In this document: positions 9,100-16,884 of the stretch, one piece after another
Position numbering within the stretch: position 1 is the first letter of the stretch
Layout of the letters: every line of letters begins with the position of its first letter
Origin: an uncultured Eggerthellaceae bacterium
GTDB lineage: Bacteria > Actinomycetota > Coriobacteriia > Coriobacteriales > Eggerthellaceae
Length of the DNA: 23,490 nucleotides
Direction of reading: 5' to 3'
NCBI GenBank assembly: GCA_946626265.1
Contig: CAMOUE010000009.1
Location: 1-23,490, forward strand
The notes under the pieces: generated by a model
Databases searched by the model: none
Told to the model about the DNA's origin: nothing
The model's input: only the letters and a program-made list of their open reading frames with translations
Made by a program: the position numbers and the translations under genes

Positions 9100-9795
9100 T
9101 TATTGGCGGAACCTATACCCGTAGCCGCGGACGGTTTCCACGAGGCCGGGGTCGTAGCCTGCGGCCTCGATCTTGTCGCGCAGGCGCTTGATGTGCGTGT
9201 CGACCGTCTTCGTCTCGGTGAGGTACTCCCAGCCCCACGCCTCGCGGAGCAGGTCCTCGCGCGATACGACCTTGCCGGCGTTCTTCATGAGGCTCGCGAG
9301 CAGCTCGAACTCGCGCGGGGTGAGGTCGAGCGGGCCGTTGTCGCCCTTCGCGGTGTGCGCGTCCTCGTCGAGCGTGATGCCGCCCGCCGTTATGGCGTGG
9401 CTCGCATAGCCGAAGTCCCCGCCCGACCCGCGGCGCAAAAGCGCGTGCACGCGTGCGATGAGCTCGCGGACGCCGAACGGTTTTGCCAGGTAGTCGTCGC
9501 CGCCGATCTCGAGCCCGACGACTTTGTCGAGCTCGGTGTCGCGCGCCGAGAGGAACAGCACGGGCGCCGAGGTTATCGAGCGCAGGCGGCGGCACAGCTC
9601 GTAACCGTCCATGCCCGGCAGCATGATGTCGAGCACGAACAGGTCGTAGGGATTTTGCCGTGCGGCGTTCAGCGCGTCTTCGCCGTTCTCGAAGATGTCG
9701 ACGCTGTACCCTTCCTTCTTCAGCGCGTATCCGACGAACTCGGTGATCGAGCTCTCGTCGTCGACGACGAGGATTCTCTTCGTGGTGTCGCTCAT
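9100..9795 (-). CDS. OmpR/PhoB-family response regulator
   Basis: A DNA-binding regulator controlled by phosphorylation. The receiver domain (residues 1-120) has acidic residues D12-D13, phospho-acceptor D56 in LDIMLPGMDG, the conserved Ser in FLSARD and Lys in LAKPF. The winged-helix domain follows, with LTPREFELLASLMKNAG, VSREDLL and TVDTHIKRLRDKI, ending in VRGYGYRF. Length 231 aa is standard. ATG at 9795 has AAGGAGGA a few nt upstream. It is first in a two-gene unit with the histidine kinase (which starts within about 35 nt or overlaps) and is divergent from coaX. Target genes cannot be told from the sequence. Confidence 0.93.
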   Translation of the reverse strand: MSDTTKRILVVDDESSITEFVGYALKKEGYSVDIFENGEDALNAARQNPYDLFVLDIMLPGMDGYELCRRLRSITSAPVLFLSARDTELDKVVGLEIGGDDYLAKPFGVRELIARVHALLRRGSGGDFGYASHAITAGGITLDEDAHTAKGDNGPLDLTPREFELLASLMKNAGKVVSREDLLREAWGWEYLTETKTVDTHIKRLRDKIEAAGYDPGLVETVRGYGYRFRQ

Positions 9796-9816
9796 GGCCG
9801 TCCTCCTTGCGGTTCG

Positions 9817-9844
9817 TTCACAAAGCGTTGTTCGATGATATGAT
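9817..9844 (+). promoter_or_regulatory. Likely promoter of coaX
   Basis: TTCACA (9817-9822) and TATGAT (9839-9844) are 16 bp apart, and the -10 box is preceded by TGA (extended -10 type). It lies about 70 nt before the coaX start in the gap shared with the divergent response regulator. Confidence 0.5.
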
Positions 9845-9915
9845 ACCGTTACGATTCTGAAATGCGGCGAAGAAGAGCCGATGCGTTTTCGATACCAAAG
9901 GGGATTGTCAACGTC

Positions 9916-10686
9916 ATGTTACTTGCCATCGATGTGGGAAACACTCAGACCGTGCACGGCGTCTACGAAGGCGAGAAGCTGCTGCACATGTGGCGGACGT
10001 CGACGAACAAGAGGGAAACCGCAGACGAATTGCGCCTGAAGGTGCAGCCCCTGCTCGCATCCGAGGGAATCGCCCCGGCTGATCTCGAGGGGGCGGTGCT
10101 CGCGTCCGTCGTGCCCGCGCTCACGCTCAGCTGGCGAAGCGCCCTCGGCGCGCTCATGGGACGCGAGCCGGTCGTCTGCTGCGCCGATGCGGCAGCCGGC
10201 CTGTTCGAGACGACGTACGGCAATCCGTCCGAAATCGGCGCGGACCGCATCGCAGACGCCGTTGCGGCGCGCGCCCTCTACGGTGCCCCCGTCGTGGTCG
10301 TCGACTTCGGGACGGCGACGAACCTCGAGGTCGTCGATGCAGATGGCCGGTTCGTCGGCGGCATCATCGCGCCCGGTCTCGAGACGTCCGCATCGGCGCT
10401 GTTCTCGCATGCCACGAAGCTTCCCGCCATCGAGCTGACCGACCCGGGTAGCGCCATCGGGCGCAACACCGTCCATGCCATGCAGGCGGGCATCGTCTAC
10501 GGCGAGGCGGACCGCGTCGACGGATTCGTCAGGCGCATCTTCGACGAGCTGGGCTACGAGGCGAACGTCGTGGCCACGGGCGGCCTGGCGACCACCATGG
10601 CGCCCTTGTGCAAGACCGTGACGCATGTGAACTCCGAGTTGACGCTCGATGGTCTCAGGCTCGTCTACGAGGCTGCGGTATCATAG
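9916..10686 (+). CDS. coaX: Type III pantothenate kinase
   Basis: CoaX phosphorylates pantothenate with ATP, the first committed step of coenzyme A synthesis. It belongs to the ASKHA fold. DVGNTQTVHG at the N terminus is the phosphate-binding loop; GADRIADAVAA, VVVDFGTATNLEVVD, GGIIAPGLETSA and NTVHAMQAGIVYG are family hallmarks. ATG at 9916 gives 256 aa, the usual length; AAAGGGG lies about 12 nt upstream, and the open frame before it (to 9862) has no family sequence. The stop is 5 nt before the Tsa fusion gene, so the two are probably one transcript. Confidence 0.93.
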   Translation: MLLAIDVGNTQTVHGVYEGEKLLHMWRTSTNKRETADELRLKVQPLLASEGIAPADLEGAVLASVVPALTLSWRSALGALMGREPVVCCADAAAGLFETTYGNPSEIGADRIADAVAARALYGAPVVVVDFGTATNLEVVDADGRFVGGIIAPGLETSASALFSHATKLPAIELTDPGSAIGRNTVHAMQAGIVYGEADRVDGFVRRIFDELGYEANVVATGGLATTMAPLCKTVTHVNSELTLDGLRLVYEAAVS

Positions 10687-10691
10687 CCTCC

Positions 10692-13600
10692 ATGACTTCA
10701 CAAACTTCATTCATAGCTCGCACGAGCGATGCCGAGCAAACGCGTCGTGCGGGAGCGCTGCTCGCGGCGTGCGCACGTCCCGGCGACGTCGTCCTGCTCG
10801 AGGGCGACCTCGGCGCGGGCAAGACGCAGTTCTCGCAAGGTTTCGCATCGGGGCTCGGCGCGAGGGAAAGCGTCATCAGCCCGACGTTCAACATCGTGAT
10901 CAGCTACGTCACGGGACGTTTTCCCATACACCATTTCGACTTGTACCGTCTGGATTCAGCCGAGCAGCTCGAGGACATCGGGTTGCGCGAATACCTGGAA
11001 TCGGGCGGCGCGTGCCTGGTCGAATGGGCGGAAAAGTTCCCGGAGGCGTTCGACGAACACCTGAAGGTGTCTATCGAGAAGGCGTCTGACGACGAGCGCG
11101 TGCTGCGTGCACGTGCGCAGGGAAAGCGCGCGGAAGAGCTCCTCGCGCAATGGAAGGCCGCGCTTTCGGGAGGCGCTGGAAGCGGCGACAATCTAGGCGA
11201 TGCCTCTCCGTCATCTGGCGAGACGACGCGCGCCGGGGGCCAGGAGGGGCGCGACGCCAACCAGGGGGCGCGCCCGCTTCGAAATGCGCCCGAAGCCGCG
11301 CGCGAACGCGGCGACGGTGCGCTGGAGGGCGGGTACGTCTTGGCGTTCGACACGTCCAACGAGGTCGTGGCGATTGCGCTGGGCAGGTTGGACTGCGCTT
11401 CGAAGGCGGTCGAGGCGGTGGCGTGCCGCGAGGTGCGCGCGCATCGCGCCTCGAACACGAGGCTCGTCCCGTGCATCGACGAGCTGATGGGGGAGGCCGA
11501 TCTTGCCCGCAAGGCGATCGGCTGCGTGTGCGTGGGGCGCGGTCCCGGTTCCTTTACGGGGGTCCGCATCGCGATGGCGACTGCCAAGGGCGTAGCCCAA
11601 GCGCTCGGCGTGCCGCTCGTCGGCGTCTCCACGCTCGATGCGGTGGCGTTCGGCGCGCAGGCGTCGGGCGTGCGCGGCGACGTGCTCGTCATCGCGGATG
11701 CCATGCGCAAGGAAGTCTATCCCGCCCGATTCCACCTGGACGAGGCGGGCGCGCATCGCCTGGGCGCCGATCGCGTGGTGAAGGCCGATGCGTTCGCCTG
11801 CGAGCTCGAGGAACAGCGGGTTGAAACGGGCGGTTTGATAATTACGGGCGACGGCCTCGTGAAATACCGCGAGCGCTTCGAGTCGTTCGGAGACGTCCTC
11901 GACGAGGCGGCATGGGATGTCACGGGTTTGGGCCTGCTGCTCGCGCTTCAGCAAGCTTGGAGGAGCGGCGACGCCGACCCGCTCGACGCCGTTCGCCACG
12001 ACCCGGCCTTCGCGCTTCCCGTGTACACGCGCTTGTCCGACGCGGAGGAGAACGAGCGCATCAAGCTCGCGCGCGACGACGAGCGAAACCTCTCCACGGG
12101 CGTGCAGGACGTCGCCCCCGACGGGGGCAAGGGCCGTGCGACCATGCATGCGACGGCGCCGCTTTCGGCGCCGGCGGACGCAACGGGCATCTCTTACCGT
12201 CCGCTCGATGCAGCCCATGCGGCGGATGTCGCCGCCCTCGAAGGAGACGTCATGGGCGGCGACGCTTGGAACGAGCGCCTCGTATCCGAAGAGCTGGGGC
12301 ATCGCGACCGCAGTTGGTGGGTCGCCCTCGACGGCGACATGCTCGTCGGCTATGCGGGCGGCCTCGTCGTCGACGGCGACTTGCAGGTGCTGAAGGTCGC
12401 CGTCGACCCGTCCATGCGCCGTCGCGGCGTAGCTCGCGAGCTCGTCGCGCGCGTGGCCGACGATGCGCGCAGCCTCGGCGCGAGGACCTGTTCGCTCGAG
12501 GTCCGCGCATCGAACGAGGGAGCGCAGCGGTTCTACCGCGCCCTCGGCCTCACCGAAGTCGGCACGCGCCCGCGCTACTATTCCGACCGCGAGGACGCGC
12601 TCATCATGGCCGGCCCGCTTCCCGTGGAGGCGCGCGGCGTTGCGGGCATGGAGCTGAAGCATTTGGAAGGCGCTTCCAAATCGAGCGAGAAACGCCCGCT
12701 TATCTTGGCAATCGAGTCGTCTTGCGACGAGACGGCGGCTGCGGTCGTCAACGGCGAGGGCCGCCTGCTCTCGGACGTCGTCGCCTCGCAGATCGACTTC
12801 CACGCCCGCTTCGGCGGCGTCGTTCCCGAGATCGCGAGCCGCAAGCATATCGAGGCGATTTGCGGCGTGTGCGCCGAGGCGCTCGATGCGGCCGGGTCTG
12901 CGAGCGGGATGCCGGTCGGTCCCGTGCGGTGGCGCGACCTCGACGCCGTCGCGGTGACGTACGCGCCGGGCCTTCTCGGGGCGCTCGTCGTGGGCGTCGC
13001 GTTCGCCAAGGGCGCCGCCTGGGCGCTCGACGTCCCGTTCATCGGGGTGAATCACCTCGAGGGGCATCTGTACGCGAACAAGATCGGCTCCGACGGCTTC
13101 GAGCCGCCGGCCGTCGTGTCGCTCGTCTCGGGCGGAAACACGATGCTCGTCCACATGAAGGGATGGGGCGAGTACGTCACGCTCGGCGCGACGATCGACG
13201 ACGCGGTGGGGGAAGCCTTCGACAAGGTGTCGAAGGCGCTCGGGCTCGGATACCCGGGCGGGCCCGTCATCTCGAAATGGGCGGCAGAGGGAGACCCTTC
13301 CGCCATCGATTTCCCCCGGGCCATGTTGCACTCCCACGACCTGCGGTTCTCGCTTTCGGGGTTGAAGACGGCGGTCGTGAACTACATAAACAAGGAGCGT
13401 CAGGCCGGCCGCGAGCTGAACATCGCCGACATCGCGGCCGGTTTCCAGCAGGCCGTCATCGACGTGCAGGTCGCGAAGGCCGCGACGGCCCTCGACCAGA
13501 CGGGCGCGCGCACGTTCTGCCTCGGCGGCGGCGTGGCGGCGAATCCCGAGCTGCGCCGTGCCTACGAGCGGATGTGCGCAAAGCGGGGCGTCGAGCTCGT

Positions 13601-13736
13601 CATGCCGCCATTGTCGAGCTGCGGTGACAATGCGGGCATGATAGCGCTCGTCGCGCTCGACCGGTACGCGCAGCGGAAGTTCTTCCCATTGGATGCCGAT
13701 GCGCTTGCGCACGCGAGCCTCGACGAGCCGTACTAG
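10692..13736 (+). CDS. tsaE-tsaB-rimI-tsaD: TsaE-TsaB-RimI-TsaD four-domain fusion (t6A tRNA modification and protein N-acetylation)
   Basis: One 1014-codon frame carries four proteins that are normally separate. Residues 1-150 are TsaE, the ATPase of the t6A complex (Walker A GDLGAGKT 38-45). A 60-residue polar linker follows. Residues 214-450 are TsaB (FDTSNEVVAIALG; GRGPGSFTGVRIA). A second linker precedes RimI, a GNAT N-acetyltransferase for ribosomal protein S18 (500-640; RRRGVA at 576-581). Residues 668-1014 are TsaD, which transfers threonylcarbamoyl to A37 of ANN-reading tRNAs: IESSCDETAAAVV, metal ligands His788, His792 and Asp979, and AFDKVSKALGLGYPGGP. The order matches the separate genes in Bacillus. 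TsaC, which makes threonylcarbamoyl-AMP, is not in the window. No strong ribosome site precedes the ATG; coupling to coaX is likely. Confidence 0.93.
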   Translation: MTSQTSFIARTSDAEQTRRAGALLAACARPGDVVLLEGDLGAGKTQFSQGFASGLGARESVISPTFNIVISYVTGRFPIHHFDLYRLDSAEQLEDIGLREYLESGGACLVEWAEKFPEAFDEHLKVSIEKASDDERVLRARAQGKRAEELLAQWKAALSGGAGSGDNLGDASPSSGETTRAGGQEGRDANQGARPLRNAPEAARERGDGALEGGYVLAFDTSNEVVAIALGRLDCASKAVEAVACREVRAHRASNTRLVPCIDELMGEADLARKAIGCVCVGRGPGSFTGVRIAMATAKGVAQALGVPLVGVSTLDAVAFGAQASGVRGDVLVIADAMRKEVYPARFHLDEAGAHRLGADRVVKADAFACELEEQRVETGGLIITGDGLVKYRERFESFGDVLDEAAWDVTGLGLLLALQQAWRSGDADPLDAVRHDPAFALPVYTRLSDAEENERIKLARDDERNLSTGVQDVAPDGGKGRATMHATAPLSAPADATGISYRPLDAAHAADVAALEGDVMGGDAWNERLVSEELGHRDRSWWVALDGDMLVGYAGGLVVDGDLQVLKVAVDPSMRRRGVARELVARVADDARSLGARTCSLEVRASNEGAQRFYRALGLTEVGTRPRYYSDREDALIMAGPLPVEARGVAGMELKHLEGASKSSEKRPLILAIESSCDETAAAVVNGEGRLLSDVVASQIDFHARFGGVVPEIASRKHIEAICGVCAEALDAAGSASGMPVGPVRWRDLDAVAVTYAPGLLGALVVGVAFAKGAAWALDVPFIGVNHLEGHLYANKIGSDGFEPPAVVSLVSGGNTMLVHMKGWGEYVTLGATIDDAVGEAFDKVSKALGLGYPGGPVISKWAAEGDPSAIDFPRAMLHSHDLRFSLSGLKTAVVNYINKERQAGRELNIADIAAGFQQAVIDVQVAKAATALDQTGARTFCLGGGVAANPELRRAYERMCAKRGVELVMPPLSSCGDNAGMIALVALDRYAQRKFFPLDADALAHASLDEPY

Positions 13737-13786
13737 GGCTCGAGCGGTCGACAGCGCAATCGCCGGCAGGTGGCGCGCCGGATTGA

Positions 13787-13806
13787 CGGCGACACGCCGG
13801 GTCTTT
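13787..13806 (+). terminator. Possible weak terminator after the Tsa fusion
   Basis: CGGCG (13787-13791) and CGCCG (13795-13799) form a 5-bp stem with an ACA loop, followed by GGTCTTT. The stem is short and the T-run weak, so this is tentative. It lies between the convergent Tsa fusion and menG/ubiE. Confidence 0.3.
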
Positions 13807-13810
13807 CGCC

Positions 13811-14569
13811 CTACTTTCGGGCTACGTGGACGGCGGCGATTCCGCCCGTGTAGTTCTTCCAGGTGACGTCCGTGAATCCCGCATCGCGCATCATCTGGGC
13901 AAGGCCTTCCTGGTCGGGGAACGCCCGAATGGACTTGGCGAGGTAGACGAACCCGTCGCGGTCGCCCGTGATGAGCCCGCCCCAGAAGGGGATGAGGTGC
14001 TTGAGGTAGACGTTGTACAGCGCACGCCAAACCGGGTTCGGGGGCGTCGAGAACTCGAGGCACACGAGCGAGCCGCCCGGCTTGAGCACGCGGTGCATTT
14101 CCTTGAGCGCCCGCGGGCGGTCGGGCATGTTGCGGATGCCGTAGGCCATCGTGACGACATCGTAGGAAGCGTCGGCGTAGGGGATGTCCTGCGCGTCGAC
14201 GACGTCGAAATCGACGGGCGTCGAGCCGAACGCGCCGCGGGCCTTGTGCATGCGCGCGACGTCGAGCATCTCGGGCACGAGGTCGGTCAGCTGGATGTGG
14301 GCGGGATGCTTCGTTCTCGCCACGTACTTCGACACGTCGCCCGTTCCGCCGGCGATGTCGAGGACGTCGTGCTCGGGGCGAATCGGGGCCTGGTTCATCA
14401 TGCCGCCAAGCCAGCGCCGGTAGGCGCCGAAGCTCGAGATGGCGTTGAACCGCTCGTACTTGCGGGCTATCGTCGAGAAGATGGTCTTGACCCGCTCGGT
14501 GGAGAGCTCCGCCGGGGCGGTCTTGCCCGTCGCGGTGTCGATTGTTCCTTGAGGCGTGATGTCGTTCAT
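13811..14569 (-). CDS. menG: Demethylmenaquinone methyltransferase (MenG/UbiE)
   Basis: This SAM-dependent methyltransferase performs the last step of menaquinone synthesis. The SAM-binding motif DIAGGTGD, NAISSFGAYRRW, MAYGIRNMPDRPRALKEMHRVLKPGG and the late YLAKSIRAFPDQEGL region follow the UbiE/COQ5 pattern closely. ATG at 14569 gives 252 aa starting MNDITPQG; the frame also has an ATG at 14635, which would add 22 residues unlike the family. GGGG about 11 nt upstream of 14569 is a weak ribosome site, so the start is not certain. The gene stands alone, convergent with the Tsa fusion and divergent from the tat-hyp run. Its presence implies a menaquinone-type respiratory chain. Confidence 0.88.
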   Translation of the reverse strand: MNDITPQGTIDTATGKTAPAELSTERVKTIFSTIARKYERFNAISSFGAYRRWLGGMMNQAPIRPEHDVLDIAGGTGDVSKYVARTKHPAHIQLTDLVPEMLDVARMHKARGAFGSTPVDFDVVDAQDIPYADASYDVVTMAYGIRNMPDRPRALKEMHRVLKPGGSLVCLEFSTPPNPVWRALYNVYLKHLIPFWGGLITGDRDGFVYLAKSIRAFPDQEGLAQMMRDAGFTDVTWKNYTGGIAAVHVARK

Positions 14570-14737
14570 GCGTGTATGGTACCCCGATTGCGCGGGGGTC
14601 GTCGACTGCGCGCGAACTTTGGGTGGTTTCTTCATAACGCCTGCGGTGCGCCCGATGCGGCAGCTGCGGGCAATCGGGGCCGTTCGCCCGGTTGTCGCGG
14701 ATACCCTGTGTACTTATCCTCGGGACAGATGACTTGA

Positions 14738-14746
14738 TGATATGAT
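14738..14746 (+). promoter_or_regulatory. Possible extended -10 promoter for the tat-hyp run
   Basis: TGATATGAT is the same extended -10 sequence as seen before coaX. It lies 56 nt before the 65-aa gene, in the divergent gap after menG/ubiE. No good -35 box is seen at the usual distance. Confidence 0.4.
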
Positions 14747-14802
14747 ATCGGGATGCGTAAACAGGCATCGAGCCGACAATCACATATGATTCAGGAGCTG
14801 GC

Positions 14803-15000
14803 ATGGCTAAGCAGAAAATGACGAAGAAGCAGCAGGAAGCCCGTCTGAAGGCGGCTGAGGAGCGCGCAGCCCGCGAGTCGGAGAATCGCGCGCGGAGGGA
14901 ACTCACGAAGCGCATATTCACCATCGTGGTGTGCGTGATCCTCGTACTGGCCCTCGGCGTCCCCACGGTCGGCCTCGCGCTGCTCGGCGGCGGTGCGTAA
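14803..15000 (+). CDS. Small single-pass membrane protein, unknown function
   Basis: A 65-aa protein that I do not recognise as a named family. Residues 1-37 are strongly charged (Lys, Glu, Arg, Ala), probably one cytoplasmic amphipathic or coiled-coil helix. Residues about 38-60 are one membrane helix (IFTIVVCVILVLALG), and the end is Gly-rich (LLGGGA). ATG at 14803 has AGGAG 6 nt upstream. It is 24 nt before tatA/B and leads the tat-hyp run, so a role near the Tat translocase is possible, but only context suggests it. Confidence 0.75.
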   Translation: MAKQKMTKKQQEARLKAAEERAARESENRARRELTKRIFTIVVCVILVLALGVPTVGLALLGGGA

Positions 15001-15024
15001 GAGAATCCTCGAAGGAGTTCCGAA

Positions 15025-15582
15025 TTGTTTGGCATAGGCGGATTCGAGCTCTTCATCATCCTGGTTTTCGGGTTCCTCATCTTCGGGCCCGACAAGCTGC
15101 CGGAAATTGCCACGACCGTCGGCAGGGCGATCGCCAAGTTCCGCAGCGCCCAGGACGAGATGAACGAGGTCATAAAGACAACCGATTTCTACGATCCCAA
15201 CGATACCGAGCAGCCGTTCAAGGATCCCACGATCGCGCTCGACAAGCTGGCGAAGCACCAGGAGGAGAAGCAGGCTGCCAAGGCGGCTGCGTCGTCCGGC
15301 GCGAAGGCGGCTTCGGGCAAGGCGGGCGCCCCTTCGGCGAATGCGGCCCCCGCCGGCGGTTCGGCCCCGGCTGCGCAGGCGCGTCAGGCATCGGGCGCCG
15401 AGGCGCCCAAGCAGGAGAGCTTCTCCGAGCGCAAGGCTCGCTACGAACGCGAGCGTGCCGCGCGGAAGGCCGCCGAAGCCGAGAAAGCCGCGCAAGCTGC
15501 GGGCGAGGCGTCCGACGCGCAAGGCGCGTCGCAGGCGCAAAGCTCGCAAAGCACGCAGGGAGCTGCGGGAGGTGACGAATAA
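15025..15582 (+). CDS. tatA: Twin-arginine translocase TatA/TatB-type subunit
   Basis: Part of the Tat system, which exports folded, often cofactor-bearing proteins. Residues 1-20 form the short membrane helix (GIGGFELFIILVFGFLIF) with Glu8 as in TatA/TatB, then the FGPDKLPE hinge and an amphipathic helix (TVGRAIAKFR). From about residue 75 a long Ala/Lys/Glu/Ser-rich tail follows, giving 185 aa, longer than a plain TatA (70-90 aa) and nearer to TatB size. The start is TTG at 15025, supported by GAAGGAG 8 nt upstream and by the family N terminus. The stop overlaps the tatC start by one base (TAATG). Whether it works as TatA, TatB or both is not decided by the sequence. Confidence 0.88.
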   Translation: MFGIGGFELFIILVFGFLIFGPDKLPEIATTVGRAIAKFRSAQDEMNEVIKTTDFYDPNDTEQPFKDPTIALDKLAKHQEEKQAAKAAASSGAKAASGKAGAPSANAAPAGGSAPAAQARQASGAEAPKQESFSERKARYERERAARKAAEAEKAAQAAGEASDAQGASQAQSSQSTQGAAGGDE

Positions 15583-16430
15583 TGCCTATCGGTCCCGCGC
15601 GAATGCCCTTGATGGAGCATCTCGGCGAATTGCGCATGCGCCTCGTGCGCATCGTCGTCGTCCTGCTCGTCGCCGTATGCGTGTTCTACCTCGCTTCGGG
15701 CACCATGGGGCAGTTCCTGCTCCTTCCCATCGCCGACTTCCTGCCGAAGGGCGAGGACGGCACGGTCGATCTGCAGTTCCTCAACGCCTTCGACCCGTTC
15801 ACGGTCAAGTTCAAGATCGCGTTCTGGATGTCCGTCGTGGCGACGTCGCCGGTGATCCTCTGGCAGTTCCTCGCGTTCTTCCTGCCGGCGCTCAAGCCGA
15901 GCGAGCGCAAGTGGTTCGTTCCGACGTTCGCCGCTGCCGTGGTCCTGTTCATCCTCGGCACCGTGTTCTGCTACCTGATCATCCTGCATCCCGCCTTCCA
16001 ATGGCTGACCGACCAGGTTGCGGGTCTCGGCACGGTCATGCCGAACGCCGCGTCGTACGTCGACGTCATCATCAAGTTCGAAATCGGCTTCGGCATCGCC
16101 TTCGAACTGCCGATCGTCATCTTCTACCTGGTCGTGTTCGACATCGTGCCCTACAGGAAGCTGAGGAGCAGCTGGCGCTACGTCTATGTCGGCCTCATGA
16201 TCTTCTCGGCAATGGTCACGCCCGACGCGAATCCGATCACGATGATCCTCATGTTCGCCGCACTCGTCGCCCTCTACGAGATTTCGCTGCTCGTCTCGCG
16301 CATCGTGCTCGCGAAGCGCATCCAGAAGCAGAAGGAGGAGGGCACGTACTACGAAGACGAGGACGAAGACGCCACCGCCCTCGCCGAGGCGGACGGCGGC
16401 AAGCGCGGCGGCGCGCTCAAGCGCTCGTAG
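15582..16430 (+). CDS. tatC: Twin-arginine translocase subunit TatC
   Basis: TatC is the six-helix membrane receptor for twin-arginine signal peptides. The family start is clear (MPLMEHLGELRMRLVRI), with FKIAFWMSVVATSPVILWQFLAF, a PALKPSERKW cytoplasmic loop, FGIAFELPIVIFYLV with the conserved Glu region, and SAMVTPDANPITMILMFAAL. Length 282 aa; the last 35 residues are a charged tail with an acidic stretch (YYEDEDED). It overlaps tatA/B by one base, so the two are translationally coupled. hypA follows 51 nt later. Confidence 0.95.
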   Translation: MPIGPARMPLMEHLGELRMRLVRIVVVLLVAVCVFYLASGTMGQFLLLPIADFLPKGEDGTVDLQFLNAFDPFTVKFKIAFWMSVVATSPVILWQFLAFFLPALKPSERKWFVPTFAAAVVLFILGTVFCYLIILHPAFQWLTDQVAGLGTVMPNAASYVDVIIKFEIGFGIAFELPIVIFYLVVFDIVPYRKLRSSWRYVYVGLMIFSAMVTPDANPITMILMFAALVALYEISLLVSRIVLAKRIQKQKEEGTYYEDEDEDATALAEADGGKRGGALKRS

Positions 16431-16481
16431 GCGCCGATATCGCTTCATGGGTTCGGGAAAGGTGAAAGGCGGGTTGCCGAC

Positions 16482-16874
16482 ATGCACGAGATGAGCATCG
16501 TCTCCGGCGTCTTGGATGCCGTCGGCCAGTCGGCGCGTGCGGCCGGGGCCACGCGCGTGCTCAAGATTTCACTGCGCGTGGGCGTCATGACCGAGGTCGT
16601 CGACGAGGCCCTCGAATTCGCGTTCGAGGCGCTCTCGGAGGGGACGATATGCGACGGTGCGGAGCTATCGGTCACGAAGATCGAGCCGAAGAGCATGTGC
16701 CTCGAATGCTTCGAGGAGTTTGCCCACGACCGTTTCCATAGGTGCTGCCCCCATTGCGGAAGCTACGAGACGCAGCTTCTCGAGGGCAGGGAATTAGAGA
16801 TAGAATCAATCGAGGTTGATTTGCCCGACGATGCCGGCTCGGACGGATTGTCCGACGGCGAGGCGGGAGTATAG
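16482..16874 (+). CDS. hypA: Hydrogenase nickel incorporation protein HypA
   Basis: HypA delivers nickel, with HypB, into the large subunit of [NiFe] hydrogenases. The N-terminal MHEMSIV includes His2 and Glu3 of the nickel site. The structural zinc site is complete: CLEC, then a 15-residue loop, then CPHC. Length 130 aa is slightly above the usual 113-120 because of an acidic C-terminal tail. An AGG-containing purine stretch precedes the ATG. It is followed 10 nt later by hypB. No hydrogenase structural gene or hypCDEF is in the window. Confidence 0.93.
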   Translation: MHEMSIVSGVLDAVGQSARAAGATRVLKISLRVGVMTEVVDEALEFAFEALSEGTICDGAELSVTKIEPKSMCLECFEEFAHDRFHRCCPHCGSYETQLLEGRELEIESIEVDLPDDAGSDGLSDGEAGV

Positions 16875-16884
16875 GAGCACTACC

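Noticed and set aside
11211..15173. A 1320-codon open frame on the minus strand
   Set aside because: It runs antisense to the Tsa fusion, through menG/ubiE in another frame and beyond. It has no recognisable domain and is His/Arg/Asp-rich, as expected from the back-strand shadow of GC-rich codons.
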